A stretch of DNA of 64,000 nt, from positions 138,538 to 202,537 of the forward strand of contig MKWM01000019.1 in assembly GCA_001899765.1 (NCBI GenBank). Reading direction: 5' to 3'. Shown piece by piece: positions 45,620 through 55,883 of this stretch; positions within the stretch are counted from its first letter, which is position 1; each line of letters starts with the position of its first letter. Under the pieces are notes generated by a model. It had not been told where the DNA came from. It did not search any database and saw only the letters and a program-made list of their open reading frames with translations. The translations under genes were made by a program, and so were the position numbers. This DNA is from Thiobacillus sp. 63-78 (GTDB lineage: Bacteria; Pseudomonadota; Gammaproteobacteria; Burkholderiales; Thiobacillaceae).

Positions 45620-47059
45620 TCAGCGCAGGTGATCGACGGTCTCGAGCGGCGTACGGTAAGCCTGTTCGCTGTGCAACTCGGGTTGATACCAGCCGAGTTT
45701 TTCGCGCAGCTTGACCACGTTGCCGACAATGATGAGCGTCGGCGCCTTGAGGCCGGCCTGCTCGGCCAGCGCGGGCAGCGTGGAGAGGTCGCCGGTGATG
45801 ACGCGTTGCGTCGGCAGGGTGCCATGCTGGATGATGGCGGCCGGCGTGTCCGCGGTCAGACCGTGCTTGATCAACGCCTCGCACAGCAGCGGCAGGCCTT
45901 TCAGCCCCATGTAGATGACGATGGTCTGATCGCGGCGCGCGATGCCTTCCCAGTTCAGGTTGAAGGTGTTGTCCCGCAGATGGCCGGTGACGAAGGCGAC
46001 CGAATGCGCATAGTCGCGGTGGGTCAGCGGAATCCCCGCGTACGACGCCACGCCGGCGGCGGCGGTGATGCCCGGCACCACCTGGAACGACACGCCGTGT
46101 TCGACCAGGGTTTCGATTTCCTCGCCGCCGCGGCCGAAGATAAAGGGATCGCCGCCCTTGAGCCGCAGCGTGCGCTTGCCTTCCTTGGCCAGCCGCACCA
46201 GCATCAGATTGATCTCCTCCTGCGGGACGGCGTGGTCGTCGCGTTCCTTGCCGACATAGACACGTTCGGCATCGCGGCGGCACATATCGAGAATGGGTGG
46301 CGAGACGAGGCGGTCGTAGACGATCACGTCGGCCTGTTGCATCAGACGCAGCGCGCGGAAAGTCAGCAGATCGGGGTTGCCCGGGCCGGCGCCGACCAGA
46401 TAGACCTCGCCGCGGCTGATGTCGTGGGTGGCGGAGTCCGCGATCATGGCGTCGAGTTGCGCCTCGGCTTCGACATCGCGCCCGGAAAACACCATTTCGG
46501 CAATCGGTGAAAGAAATACCTTTTCCCAGAAGGCACGCCGCTGTGCCGGCTTGATCGCGTCGCGCACGCGGTCCTTGTAGCGCCCGGCCAGTGCGGAAAG
46601 ACGGCCATAGGCGGCGGGAACCAGCGTTTCCAGCCGCGCACGCAGCATGCGCGCGAGTACCGGCGATTCGCCGCCGCTCGATACCGCCACCACGATGGGC
46701 GAGCGATCGATGATCGACGGCAGGATGAAGCTGCACAGCGCGGGCTTGTCGGCCACATTGACGGGGATATGACGCGCACGCGCCGCGTCGGCGACGAGTT
46801 TGGCCGCCACGGCATCCTCTTCCACCACGATCACCGCATCCTTGCCATCGAGCAGGCTGGCGGTGAAGACGTCCGCCACCCGCTTGACATGTTCGGCATG
46901 CGGCAGTCGCGCGAACCCTTCATGCAGGGAGGGCGCCACGACATCGACCCGCGCGCCGGCCTGCAGCAACAGTTCGGTCTTGCGGGCGGCGGTTTCGGAC
47001 CCTCCCACTACCAGGCAGTGACGGCCGCGCAGATCGAGGAAAATCGGCAGGTAGTTCAT
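45620..47059 (-). CDS. cysG: siroheme synthase CysG (three activities)
   Basis: 479 residues: N-terminal NAD-dependent precorrin-2 dehydrogenase and ferrochelatase domain (VVGGSETAARKTELLLQAGARV, about 1-200) and C-terminal uroporphyrinogen-III methyltransferase (VYLVGAGPGNPDLLTFRALR, PRRGGEEIETLVEHGVSFQVVPG types, about 215-460). It makes siroheme, the prosthetic group of DsrAB. It starts three bases after dsrR, so it belongs to the dsr unit. Confidence 0.95.
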   Translation of the reverse strand: MNYLPIFLDLRGRHCLVVGGSETAARKTELLLQAGARVDVVAPSLHEGFARLPHAEHVKRVADVFTASLLDGKDAVIVVEEDAVAAKLVADAARARHIPVNVADKPALCSFILPSIIDRSPIVVAVSSGGESPVLARMLRARLETLVPAAYGRLSALAGRYKDRVRDAIKPAQRRAFWEKVFLSPIAEMVFSGRDVEAEAQLDAMIADSATHDISRGEVYLVGAGPGNPDLLTFRALRLMQQADVIVYDRLVSPPILDMCRRDAERVYVGKERDDHAVPQEEINLMLVRLAKEGKRTLRLKGGDPFIFGRGGEEIETLVEHGVSFQVVPGITAAAGVASYAGIPLTHRDYAHSVAFVTGHLRDNTFNLNWEGIARRDQTIVIYMGLKGLPLLCEALIKHGLTADTPAAIIQHGTLPTQRVITGDLSTLPALAEQAGLKAPTLIIVGNVVKLREKLGWYQPELHSEQAYRTPLETVDHLR

Positions 47060-47062
47060 GGT

Positions 47063-47410
47063 TTACTCGGTGGGCGAGGGGTCTGCGCCGGGCGCCGCGC
47101 CGGATTCGCCGGACTCGTCTTCCGCCGAATAAGGCGGGATGAAAATGAAGCGCATGTCGCCCGGGTTCAGTTCGACAAAATCGAGCGTCACGCCCTGCAG
47201 ATAAGGTGTGCTGGACGCGGCGATCAGAATGGCGATGCCATTGACGATAAGATGTTCATCGGCCTCGCGCTCCTGATCGAAGCCCATGCCGAAGTTTACG
47301 TCGCCATTGTCTTCCTGGTAGGCCGCAACGCGCAGGATCATATCGAACACGTCGGGGTTGTTGTTGGCGACGCGAATCTGCGCGGCGGCGGCGTCGGTGA
47401 TCTTGATCAT
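47063..47410 (-). CDS. dsrR: DsrR, IscA-like regulator without cysteines
   Basis: 115 residues of the A-type (IscA-like) fold (KITDAAAAQIRVANNN, GMGFDQEREADEH). It lacks all three cysteines of iron-sulfur scaffold IscA, as in DsrR of Allochromatium vinosum, where DsrR affects dsr expression post-transcriptionally. The acidic tail (about 95-115) is distinctive. Overlaps no gene; 18 bases after dsrN. Confidence 0.85.
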   Translation of the reverse strand: MIKITDAAAAQIRVANNNPDVFDMILRVAAYQEDNGDVNFGMGFDQEREADEHLIVNGIAILIAASSTPYLQGVTLDFVELNPGDMRFIFIPPYSAEDESGESGAAPGADPSPTE

Positions 47411-47428
47411 GGGTGGATTCCTCGGTAG

Positions 47429-48847
47429 TTAAGCTGCTGTGCGGGCCTTGTATGCGCGCACCTGGTTCAGAAATGGCGCAATCCAGCCCTGTTTCCCGCT
47501 GCCACGGCGATGCGAATAGCTGGCCAGCAGATTGTGCCGTTGGTAGCCATCGTGTTGCCCGTCGATGCCATGGCCGCGTTTCACCTGGTATGCATAGATA
47601 GAGCCGGCGGGCAGATTTTCCAGGCTGGAATAGTGGAATTCGTGCGCGGGAATGGAGGCGGACTCCTGCCAGCGATCATCGCCGGTGGGCTGCAAACTTG
47701 CGTATCCCCGTCCAACCGGACGCTCATGCATCACGGTATCGCCCGGTACCACACCGACCATTTCGCAGGTGCGTCCCTGCCAGCTGAGACGCCTCGACAG
47801 GTACATCAAACCGCCGCACTCGGCATAGGTTGGCAGCCCGGCTTCGATGGCGCTGCGAATTTGAGTACGCAGCGCGGTATTGGCCTCGAGTTCCGCCATG
47901 AATACTTCGGGGAAGCCGCCGCCGATAATGAGCCCATCCACCCTGGGCAGCGAACGCGCATGCAGCGTATCCAGTTCGACCAGTTCGACGTTGGAGGCAC
48001 GCAGACTGTCGAGATCCTCGCTGTAATAAAAGCCGAATGCGGGATCGTGCGCGACGGCCAGCCTCACCCGCTCGCCCTGGATCGACGCCGCAGTCTCCGC
48101 AGGCAGTTCACGCGCGGGCGCCCCGTCGGCAATGGCCAGCAGGCGATCCAGATCGACCTGCGCCGCAATCCGCTCACCCACGTGCCGGACGCGTGCCGCG
48201 GCAGCCTGCTGTTCATTGGCGGGAATCAGCCCCAGATGACGTTCCACAATCTGCAGGCCGGCATCGTGCTGGACTGCCCCGATCACCTCGACATCCGTGT
48301 AATGCTCGATCACTGCGCGCAGTTTGGATTCGTGGCGGCTCCCGCCAAGATTGTTGAGAATGACGCCGACAATGCGTATGGCCGGGTCGAAGCCCTGATA
48401 GCCAAGAATCAATGGCGCCACGCCGCGCGTCATGCCGCGTGCATCGATCACCAGCACGACCGGCACGTCCAGCTGTTTGGCGAGCGCGGCATTGCTGTTG
48501 CTGCCGTCGAGGTCGAGGCCATCGTACAGCCCCTTGTTCCCTTCGATCAGGCTGATGCGCGCGCCGGCCGAAGCACGTGCGAACAGCCGTTCGATTTCTT
48601 CCCGCTGCATCATGTGGAAATCGAGGTTGTAACAGGGGCGTTGCGCCGCCATGCTCAACCACAACGGATCGATATAGTCCGGCCCTTTCTTGAATGGCTG
48701 GACCACATGGCCGCGAGCGTGCAGCGCTGCGCACAGGCCAAGCGCAAGCGTGGTCTTGCCGGATGATTTGTGCGCGGCCGAAATGAAGACGCGGGGCCTG
48801 TGAGCCCCGCGCTTCGCAGTGTCGTTCAGGATGGCTGGCTGGTTCAT
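47429..48847 (-). CDS. dsrN: DsrN, siroheme amidase (CobB/CbiA type)
   Basis: 472 residues: N-terminal P-loop amidotransferase domain (FISAAHKSSGKTTLALGLCAAL) and C-terminal glutamine amidotransferase domain (PTYAECGGLMYLS with the nucleophile cysteine). Homologous to cobyrinic acid a,c-diamide synthase. In sulfur oxidisers it turns siroheme into siroamide, the DsrAB cofactor. Lies between dsrP and dsrR. Confidence 0.9.
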   Translation of the reverse strand: MNQPAILNDTAKRGAHRPRVFISAAHKSSGKTTLALGLCAALHARGHVVQPFKKGPDYIDPLWLSMAAQRPCYNLDFHMMQREEIERLFARASAGARISLIEGNKGLYDGLDLDGSNSNAALAKQLDVPVVLVIDARGMTRGVAPLILGYQGFDPAIRIVGVILNNLGGSRHESKLRAVIEHYTDVEVIGAVQHDAGLQIVERHLGLIPANEQQAAAARVRHVGERIAAQVDLDRLLAIADGAPARELPAETAASIQGERVRLAVAHDPAFGFYYSEDLDSLRASNVELVELDTLHARSLPRVDGLIIGGGFPEVFMAELEANTALRTQIRSAIEAGLPTYAECGGLMYLSRRLSWQGRTCEMVGVVPGDTVMHERPVGRGYASLQPTGDDRWQESASIPAHEFHYSSLENLPAGSIYAYQVKRGHGIDGQHDGYQRHNLLASYSHRRGSGKQGWIAPFLNQVRAYKARTAA

Positions 48848-48892
48848 GACGGACGATTCCCCGCCAGTCCGTAGCCTGGCGGGTTCAGTAAA

Positions 48893-50095
48893 TCAATGTT
48901 CCAGCTTGGCGATGGTGGCGTCGTCCAGATTGACCGGGAGCAAACGCAGCACCTTGACCCCGAAAATGGTCGCCAGCAACGCGATCGCCACGCCACCCAG
49001 TCCCAGGAAGAATTCCGCCATGGTGGGTGAATATTCGTGGATCACGCCGTCATAAAAGCTGCTCTTCACCGTCATCCCCGGAAACAGGTCCAGCGGGTAA
49101 GCCTGGGCACCGATGATGGTGACATACATCTGGGCAATGCCGCCCAGAATGACCAGCGCACTGGCAATCATGATCCAGCTGCGCTGCCTGCCCAGGCCAG
49201 TCAGCAGAATCACCAGCGGAATCACGCAACCGATCGCGATCTGCGCCACCCAGAACAGCGTGGTCAGGATGCCGCCATCGCGCAGGATGAAAGTTTCGGC
49301 GCTGCCCATCTTGGCGAAATACAGGTTGGTCAGGTGATACACCACCACAAAATAGAGGACTGCGGCGACGAACACCGCCAGCAGGGTCTTCAGGCGCATC
49401 ATGACGGCATCGCCAAGCGGCCGTCCGGTCCAGGCGTAGGCGGCAACCAGTACCATCAGGTAGATCGCCAGGCCATAGGCAAACGACATGATGATGAACA
49501 TGGGTGCCAGCATGGCGGTGCCATACAACTGGCGCGCAATGAGGAAACCGAACAGCGAACCGGTACCGGTCGTCAGGGTCAGTCGCCAGATGAAGGCCGC
49601 TGTGCCCGCAGCCTTGGAATACGCCTTGACGTTGCGGTCGAGCATGGTCCACAGGTAGATGCCCACCAGCACGAAGAAGCCGGTATAGAGGAACACGTTC
49701 CAGGTAAACATCGACATGAAGTTGAAGTGCGTCATCGCCACGATCAAGCGATCGGAACGCCCCAGGTCGAGCACGAGCACCAACAGTCCGCCGAGCAGCA
49801 GCGCCAGCGCCAGAATCGCCGACAAGGGCGCCAACGGCTTGTACATCGGCTTATTGAACACCGAGGCGATGGACGCGACGTTCAGGGCGCCCGAAGCGGC
49901 CACGATCAGGAACACCGCGAATACGTGCGGAAGGCCCCAGACGATCTGGTTGTCCATGCCCGTCACGACGTGGCCGTGGTGGTGCATGTACAGATAGGAC
50001 AGAAAACCGAACAGCACAAAGAGGCCGGTCCCCCCGAACAGCATCCAGTATTTCAGGCTGCTGCCTTCTACTTCGCGGAAAGTCATGCTTGCCAT
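48893..50095 (-). CDS. dsrP: DsrP, NrfD-type membrane quinone-interacting subunit
   Basis: 400 residues with about ten transmembrane helices and the NrfD/PsrC fold. It couples DsrO/DsrJ to the quinone pool in the inner membrane. The start at 50095 is seven bases after the dsrO stop. Confidence 0.92.
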   Translation of the reverse strand: MASMTFREVEGSSLKYWMLFGGTGLFVLFGFLSYLYMHHHGHVVTGMDNQIVWGLPHVFAVFLIVAASGALNVASIASVFNKPMYKPLAPLSAILALALLLGGLLVLVLDLGRSDRLIVAMTHFNFMSMFTWNVFLYTGFFVLVGIYLWTMLDRNVKAYSKAAGTAAFIWRLTLTTGTGSLFGFLIARQLYGTAMLAPMFIIMSFAYGLAIYLMVLVAAYAWTGRPLGDAVMMRLKTLLAVFVAAVLYFVVVYHLTNLYFAKMGSAETFILRDGGILTTLFWVAQIAIGCVIPLVILLTGLGRQRSWIMIASALVILGGIAQMYVTIIGAQAYPLDLFPGMTVKSSFYDGVIHEYSPTMAEFFLGLGGVAIALLATIFGVKVLRLLPVNLDDATIAKLEH

Positions 50096-50101
50096 GTTGA
50101 G

Positions 50102-50878
50102 TTAGATTCCGTGATAGCGAACACTGAGGTCCAGGTTGAGGTCAGCACGCACCTCCTTGGTCGGCAGTTCGCGCAGACGCTTGGCGATCGCACTGTCCGG
50201 ATCGTTCATGTCGCCGAAGAGGATGGCGTCGTTGCCTGCGGCGGTGCAGGCTTCGGCGCAGGCGGTCGTGCCATCGCCACGGTCGAGTTTCTGTACGCAG
50301 AAGGTGCATGCCTCGACACAGCCCACGCCGCGCGGGACATCCGGTTTCTGGGTGTCGTTCAGCGGCTCATGCACCAATGAACGCGCCTTGTAGGGACAGG
50401 CCATCATGCAGTAGCGGCAGCCGATGCAGGTATGACGGTTGACCAGCACGATGCCGTCGGCGCGTCTGAACGAGGCGCCGGTCGGGCACACATCGATACA
50501 GGGGGCATCGCCGCAATGCTGACACAGCATCGGCAGGTTGGTTTCCTTCTGCGTCAGCGGGTCCTGCAGTTCGAGCTTGCGAATCCACTGCGGCGCCTGC
50601 CTCGGATGCTGACTTTCGGCGACCGGCGTCCAGCCGTTTTCAGTACTGCATGCGGACACGCAGTCATCGCAGCCGGTCGCACACCGGGTCGCATCGATCA
50701 GCATGCCCCAACGGACCGCGCTGCTGACCGCCTGGTCTTCCGGTCGGCCATGCGCCACTTCGAACAGCATCACCCCGGGAATCAGGGCCACGCCGGCCGC
50801 AGCGGTCGCGGTACCGATGAAGCGGCGCCGCTCGGGAGAATTCAGCGTATTGTCGGGCATTGATTTCATATCGTTCAT
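50102..50878 (-). CDS. dsrO: DsrO, periplasmic iron-sulfur subunit
   Basis: 258 residues with a twin-arginine signal (ERRRFIGTATAAAG near residue 15) and four ferredoxin-type clusters (CATGCDDCVSAC, CQHCGDAPCIDVCP, CIGCRYCMMACPYK, CVEACTFCVQK). It carries electrons in the DsrMKJOP transmembrane complex. Start overlaps the dsrJ stop by four bases (ATGA). Confidence 0.92.
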   Translation of the reverse strand: MNDMKSMPDNTLNSPERRRFIGTATAAAGVALIPGVMLFEVAHGRPEDQAVSSAVRWGMLIDATRCATGCDDCVSACSTENGWTPVAESQHPRQAPQWIRKLELQDPLTQKETNLPMLCQHCGDAPCIDVCPTGASFRRADGIVLVNRHTCIGCRYCMMACPYKARSLVHEPLNDTQKPDVPRGVGCVEACTFCVQKLDRGDGTTACAEACTAAGNDAILFGDMNDPDSAIAKRLRELPTKEVRADLNLDLSVRYHGI

Positions 50879-51360
50879 TGAGCAATCCCGGCCATCTCTT
50901 CCGCGCTGACCTTGCTGTGGGCCTGCGCGGCCAGCTTGTGCGCATAATGCGCCGTTTCGGCATTCAGCGGATGCATGGCCATCGAGCCTTGCGGCTTGGT
51001 GGAGTGGCAGTCGAAACAATCGATTTTCACTGACGCATAGCTGTGGCAACTCACGCAGAAGTCGTCCTTGGAAGCGGCAACGCTGCCTGTTTTTTCACTG
51101 GCATGGCAGTTGATGCATTCCTTGAGGCTGTATTTCTTGGTGCGGATACCATCAAGCACGGTTTCATCGCGCTGATGCAGCAACACTTTCATGTGGTTGC
51201 GGCGCATGAAGTCATTCGGCTCGACACAGTGCTCGCCCTTGATGGCCTTGGTGATCACCGGTTTTGGCACGCCGCTGGTCTTGGCCGGGTCATCCGACCC
51301 GGCCCACGCCAGGGCGGCAGCCGTCAATATGGCCGCGCCCAGAGCCAGGAGGCGTTTCAT
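50875..51360 (-). CDS. dsrJ: DsrJ, periplasmic triheme cytochrome c
   Basis: 161 residues with a signal peptide and exactly three CxxCH haem sites (CINCHASEKTG, CVSCHSYASVK, CFDCHSTKPQG). It is the periplasmic electron-transfer subunit of DsrMKJOP. Start ATG 51360 chosen over the GTG at 51375. The spacing between the haem sites is short. Confidence 0.9.
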   Translation of the reverse strand: MKRLLALGAAILTAAALAWAGSDDPAKTSGVPKPVITKAIKGEHCVEPNDFMRRNHMKVLLHQRDETVLDGIRTKKYSLKECINCHASEKTGSVAASKDDFCVSCHSYASVKIDCFDCHSTKPQGSMAMHPLNAETAHYAHKLAAQAHSKVSAEEMAGIAQ

Positions 51361-51377
51361 CTTGCCTGTCGCCACGC

Positions 51378-53336
51378 TCAGTCACCCATCCCCATGATGA
51401 TGTAGCCGGTCGGGCAGACGTCCGCGCAGATATGGCAACCGATGCATTTGGTGTAGTCGGTGTCCACGTAGCGGCCCATGGTGGGAGTGTCCTTCTTCTT
51501 GACCTTGAACACAGCGGTCTGCGGGCAGTAGACGACGCAGTTGTCGCATTCGAAACACAGGCCGCAGGACATGCAGCGCTTGGCTTCGGCCTTTACGGTC
51601 GTTTCGCTGAGCGCATGCAGGCGCTCCTCGAAGTTGCCCAGGGCGCCTTCCTTGTCAAGCATGGTCACGTCACGGATATTCCGCGATACGCTCTGGAAGT
51701 GTCCCAGGAACAAATCATCGTACGGGATGATATGACGCGACGAACGGTCTTCGAAATTGTGCAGGATATCCTTCCGGGCCGACGTGCCCCAGGCTTCGCC
51801 GTGAATATCACAATTGTATTCGTGACCCGCTTCAAGCCATTTGCGGATTTCGTCGAAGTGGTGAACGTCCACTTTCGGCCGCTTGTCGACGTCCTTGCCG
51901 GCCAGGAAGGCATCAATGCCATCCACAGCGATGGAAGCATGGCCGATCGCGGTGGTCAGCAGGTGCGGACGGATCACGTCGCCGCCGACGAAGATCTTTT
52001 CGCTGCCGGGGAAGCGATAGTTCTTGTCGGCCTTGATCAGGCCATTATTGTTGTTGAATTTTTCCAGGCCGGTGAAGTCGACGCCTTGCCCGATCGCGGA
52101 GACAATCAGGTCGGCCGGCAGATCACGTTCGGTGCCTTCGACGATCTTGGTTTCCTTGCCTTCCATCACGAAATCGGCAACCCGCAGGGCTGTTGCACGG
52201 CCTTGCGCATCCACCACCACGGCAACTGGCGTCACGCCACCGAGGATTTCGATCCCTTCCTGTTGGGCATGCTCGATTTCGTGCTTGTTGGCGGCCATTT
52301 TGTCGATGCTGGCGCGCGAGACCAGGACCACCTCGGCGCCTTCCCGCGCGGAGATTTCAGCCACGTCCTGCCCCATGTAGCCGGCGATCACCGCCTCGGG
52401 GCGATCCTGCGTGCCCGATTTGGTCACCTTGCCGAGACGGCGGGCAACGGTCACGACGTCGATCGAGGTGTCGCCGCCGCCGATGACGACCACGCGGTTG
52501 CCGACGTGCTGCAGGCGGCCTTCGTTGAAGGCACGCAGGAACGCGACGGCCGTCACGCAGTTGGGCGCTTCGGCACCGGGAACGGGCAGCGGCCGGCCGG
52601 CCTGGGCGCCCATGGCCATGAAGATGGCATCGTAATCCTTTTCAAGCTGTTCAAAGCTGACATCGGAACCGATGCGGGTCTTGAGTCGAGTTTCCACGCC
52701 CAGCGCGATGATGCGGTTGATCTCGGCATCCAGCATTTCGCGAGGCGTACGGAAGCCCGGAATGCCGTAGCGCATCATGCCGCCGAGTTCTTCGTGCTCG
52801 TCGAAGATGGTCACGCCATGGCCGCGCAGGCGCAGCTGATAGGCTGCGGCCAGACCGGCAGGGCCGGCGCCAATCACGGCCACCTTCTTGCCGGTTTCGG
52901 CCGCCGTGGACGTGTAGGTCATGTTGTTTTCAATCCCCCAGTCCCCGATGAAGTGCTCGACCGAGTTGATGCCGACATGATCCTCAACCATATTCCGGTT
53001 GCAGCCGGATTCGCACGGTGCGGGGCAGACTCGGCCCATCACGCCGGGGAAAGGATTGGCTTCGGTGAGGCGACGGAAGGCATATTCCTGCCAGGTCACG
53101 CCCGCTGGCGGCTTCTCGATACCGCTCGTGATGTTGAGATAGCCACGAATGTCTTCGCCGGCGGGACAGGAACCCTGGCAGGGCGGCGTGGAAAGCATGT
53201 ATTCCGGACATTTATGCGTCCAGCTCGCCTGGAAAATGATGTCCTGATTGGAGCGAATGTCGTCATGCGTCTCGCCATCCTTATAACGACGCCATTGAAC
53301 GCCTTCGGTTTTTGCTTTGTTCGTCGTGACAGCCAT
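51378..53336 (-). CDS. dsrL: DsrL, iron-sulfur flavoprotein oxidoreductase
   Basis: 652 residues with an N-terminal cysteine segment (CQGSCPAGEDIRG), FAD site (VIGAGPAGLAAAYQLRLRGHGV), NAD(P)H site (VVVIGGGDTSIDVVTVARR) and C-terminal clusters (CMSCGLCFECDNCVVYCP, CIGCHICADVCP). It is needed for sulfur oxidation and moves electrons from DsrAB to NAD+. Gene order dsrK-dsrL-dsrJ is that of sulfur oxidisers. ATG 53336 has AGGAG eight bases upstream. Confidence 0.95.
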   Translation of the reverse strand: MAVTTNKAKTEGVQWRRYKDGETHDDIRSNQDIIFQASWTHKCPEYMLSTPPCQGSCPAGEDIRGYLNITSGIEKPPAGVTWQEYAFRRLTEANPFPGVMGRVCPAPCESGCNRNMVEDHVGINSVEHFIGDWGIENNMTYTSTAAETGKKVAVIGAGPAGLAAAYQLRLRGHGVTIFDEHEELGGMMRYGIPGFRTPREMLDAEINRIIALGVETRLKTRIGSDVSFEQLEKDYDAIFMAMGAQAGRPLPVPGAEAPNCVTAVAFLRAFNEGRLQHVGNRVVVIGGGDTSIDVVTVARRLGKVTKSGTQDRPEAVIAGYMGQDVAEISAREGAEVVLVSRASIDKMAANKHEIEHAQQEGIEILGGVTPVAVVVDAQGRATALRVADFVMEGKETKIVEGTERDLPADLIVSAIGQGVDFTGLEKFNNNNGLIKADKNYRFPGSEKIFVGGDVIRPHLLTTAIGHASIAVDGIDAFLAGKDVDKRPKVDVHHFDEIRKWLEAGHEYNCDIHGEAWGTSARKDILHNFEDRSSRHIIPYDDLFLGHFQSVSRNIRDVTMLDKEGALGNFEERLHALSETTVKAEAKRCMSCGLCFECDNCVVYCPQTAVFKVKKKDTPTMGRYVDTDYTKCIGCHICADVCPTGYIIMGMGD

Positions 53337-53386
53337 GTCCGTTCTCCTAACGCCTACGAAATGAATTGATTTACCTAACCCTGCGA

Positions 53387-54910
53387 TCAGTCGAGCTTGA
53401 TCGCCTTGCTGACCAGTTGGTGTATACCGCCCACCATGCTCATGTCGAAACCGTACTTGGGTAAAACCTTGGTGAATTGCGCCTTGCAGATCGCGCAGAT
53501 CATCGCCATGAAATTGACCTGATGTTCCTTGACGACATTGTTCAAGGCCGTTGCGCGCGGCAGCGCGCCCTTGACCCGGACCTCCATCAGATCGTCGGTC
53601 AGCAGACCGCCGCCGCCGCCGCAACAGAAGGTGGCTTCGCCGATCGTGCCGTCTTCCATGTTGTGGAAATTGTTCACCACCGACTTGATCAGTTCGCGCG
53701 GGATCGTGAACTGTCCGCCCGCTTCAGTGCCCATGCGCGATCCACGCGCGACGTTGCATGAATCGTGAAAGGTCACGACCAGATCGTCATTCCTGGATGG
53801 ATCGACCTTGATCTTGCCGGACTTGATCAGGTCATTGGTCAGCTCGCAGATGTGCTGCGGCTGCGGATAAGCCGGATCGAGCTGCTTCTGCATTTCGATC
53901 GAGAACGGGTCGTTGCCGCCATAGCCGATACCCGTCAGAGTGTTCCAGAAGCTGTAGGCGACGCGCCATGCGTGGCCGCATTCGCCGACCACAATGCGTT
54001 TGACGCCAAGTTCCAGCGCGGCGTCGCGGATCCGCATGGCCGCCTTGCGCATGACGTCGTAGTTGGCGTCGAACAGGCCGAAGTTGGCGGCTTCCGATGC
54101 GTACGTGGACATGGTCCAGCTGATGCCGGCGGCGTGAAATACCTTGGCATAGCCAATCAGCGATTCCACATGCGGCTCGGAAAAGAAATCCGCCGACGGC
54201 GTGATCAGCAGTACTTCGGCACCCTTCACGTCGATCGGCATTTTTACCGCCACACCGGTGTCGGCTTCGATATCTTCTTCCAGTCCTTCCAGCGTATCTT
54301 CCAGTGCGGGGCCGGGAAGGCCCAGGTTGTTGCCGATCTTCAGGACCTTGCCGAGAATTTCGTTGGAATATTTCTGGCCCAGACCGACATGGCTGAGGAT
54401 TTCACGGCCGGCCATGGTGATTTCGGCCGTATCGATGCCGTACGGGCAATACACCGAGCAACGGCGACATTCCGAACACTGGTAATAGTAGGAATACCAG
54501 TCGTCCAGCACTTCGCGGGTCAAGTCCTTGGCGCCGACCAGCTTGGGAAACAGCTTGCCCGCGGGAGTGAAATAGCGGCGGTAAACCTGACGCATCAAAT
54601 CCTGACGCGCCACCGGCATGTTCTTCGGGTCGGACGTCCCCAGATAGTAGTGGCACTTGTCGGTACAGGCGCCGCAATGGACGCAAGCGTCGAGAAACAC
54701 CTTCAGGGAACGGTACTTGCCTAGCAGGTCGCCCATCTTGTCGATGGCGCGTTCCTTCCAGTCTTCAGTCAACTCGCCGGGATAACCCAGATTTTCCTGT
54801 ATCGGCTTCGAGGCAGGGAATGTCCTGGCATGCGCCATCACCCCTTTCCGATACTTGGGAACCTCGATATCGCTTTTTATTTCCGGAATGTCAAAATCAG
54901 CAACAGCCAC
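53387..54910 (-). CDS. dsrK: DsrK, HdrD-like cytoplasmic iron-sulfur subunit
   Basis: 507 residues with two ferredoxin motifs (CVHCGACTDKCHYYLG, CSECRRCSVYCP) and CCG domains (FHDSCNVARGSRMG, TFCCGGGGGLL). It resembles HdrD and forms the catalytic cytoplasmic part of DsrMKJOP, thought to act on DsrC persulfide/trisulfide. The start is GTG at 54910, with a GAGG upstream. Confidence 0.93.
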   Translation of the reverse strand: MAVADFDIPEIKSDIEVPKYRKGVMAHARTFPASKPIQENLGYPGELTEDWKERAIDKMGDLLGKYRSLKVFLDACVHCGACTDKCHYYLGTSDPKNMPVARQDLMRQVYRRYFTPAGKLFPKLVGAKDLTREVLDDWYSYYYQCSECRRCSVYCPYGIDTAEITMAGREILSHVGLGQKYSNEILGKVLKIGNNLGLPGPALEDTLEGLEEDIEADTGVAVKMPIDVKGAEVLLITPSADFFSEPHVESLIGYAKVFHAAGISWTMSTYASEAANFGLFDANYDVMRKAAMRIRDAALELGVKRIVVGECGHAWRVAYSFWNTLTGIGYGGNDPFSIEMQKQLDPAYPQPQHICELTNDLIKSGKIKVDPSRNDDLVVTFHDSCNVARGSRMGTEAGGQFTIPRELIKSVVNNFHNMEDGTIGEATFCCGGGGGLLTDDLMEVRVKGALPRATALNNVVKEHQVNFMAMICAICKAQFTKVLPKYGFDMSMVGGIHQLVSKAIKLD

Positions 54911-54959
54911 TTGAGTGTCCTCTGTCCGTACTTAATGTTCGTTATTCAGCGTTAACGAA

Positions 54960-55694
54960 TCAGTTGTTCTGATCGAGCCGGGCTGCCCACGCCGCCACAT
55001 GGCGGTGTTCGCGCGGGTTGTCGACCTGGTTCCGGGTAGGGCTGAAGAACAGGCCCGGCGCATGCAGGAGTTTGCTGACCGGGAAGATCACCATCAGCAA
55101 CGCCACAAGAGCCAGGTGCACCATCAGGATCCCATCCTGCGGAAGCGGTTGTACATCCAGATACATCAGTCCCAGGACAAACTCTTTCAGCGCGATGATG
55201 TCGGTATGCGAAACGAAAGTCATGAGCATGCCGGATACGCCGATCGCGATCAGCAACAGCAGCATCAGATGATCGGAAGGCGTCGAAATATAGCGCACGC
55301 GATCAACCAGGAAACGACGCGCCCACAGACCCGCAAGGCCCAGCACCATGATGATGCTGGCGTACTTGCCGAAGGGCTGCACGATGTCGACCCAGAACCA
55401 GACGGGCTGGGTGAAATAGCGGAGATGGCGCGCCAGCACCAGAAGCAGGCCGAAATGGAAGAGGAAGCCGAACACCCAAATCCATTTGTTGGACTTGAAC
55501 AGGGACTCGAACACCACGACCTCTTTTGCCATCCGGTACGCCACGCCGGTTCGCGTAGTCGGAGCAGGGGTCGTCGGGATGACCAGTGGCGCCGGCGTAC
55601 GGCTGTAGTCAAAAATCTTGTAGATCAGTCCCACCGCCAGCAACAAGGTGGCGATGTAGAACATCCCGGCGTAAATCATCGTCACAGTAGACAA
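54960..55694 (-). CDS. dsrM: DsrM, membrane cytochrome b subunit
   Basis: 244 residues with five transmembrane helices and the NarI-type haem b fold (FLFHFGLLLVLARHLRYF, FVSHTDIIALKEFVLGL, MVHLALVALLMVIFPVSKLLH). It passes electrons between DsrK and quinone. The best start is a TTG at 55694 with AGGAG six bases upstream; the ATG at 55679 is the alternative. Confidence 0.88.
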   Translation of the reverse strand: MSTVTMIYAGMFYIATLLLAVGLIYKIFDYSRTPAPLVIPTTPAPTTRTGVAYRMAKEVVVFESLFKSNKWIWVFGFLFHFGLLLVLARHLRYFTQPVWFWVDIVQPFGKYASIIMVLGLAGLWARRFLVDRVRYISTPSDHLMLLLLIAIGVSGMLMTFVSHTDIIALKEFVLGLMYLDVQPLPQDGILMVHLALVALLMVIFPVSKLLHAPGLFFSPTRNQVDNPREHRHVAAWAARLDQNN

Positions 55695-55883
55695 ACTCAC
55701 TCTCCTATCGGACTCCGCCCCGCCACGCACTGAAACGCCTGACGGACCCGTATTCCCTACCAACGTTTTGTTTACAAATCAAACGCAAGCGTGAACTCAC
55801 CCGTGCCACATTTGATTAGTGAACACAACCCGGATCGAATCGCTCCGGAATTTGATCCGGCGCGATTCGAGGTATTTTTCTTT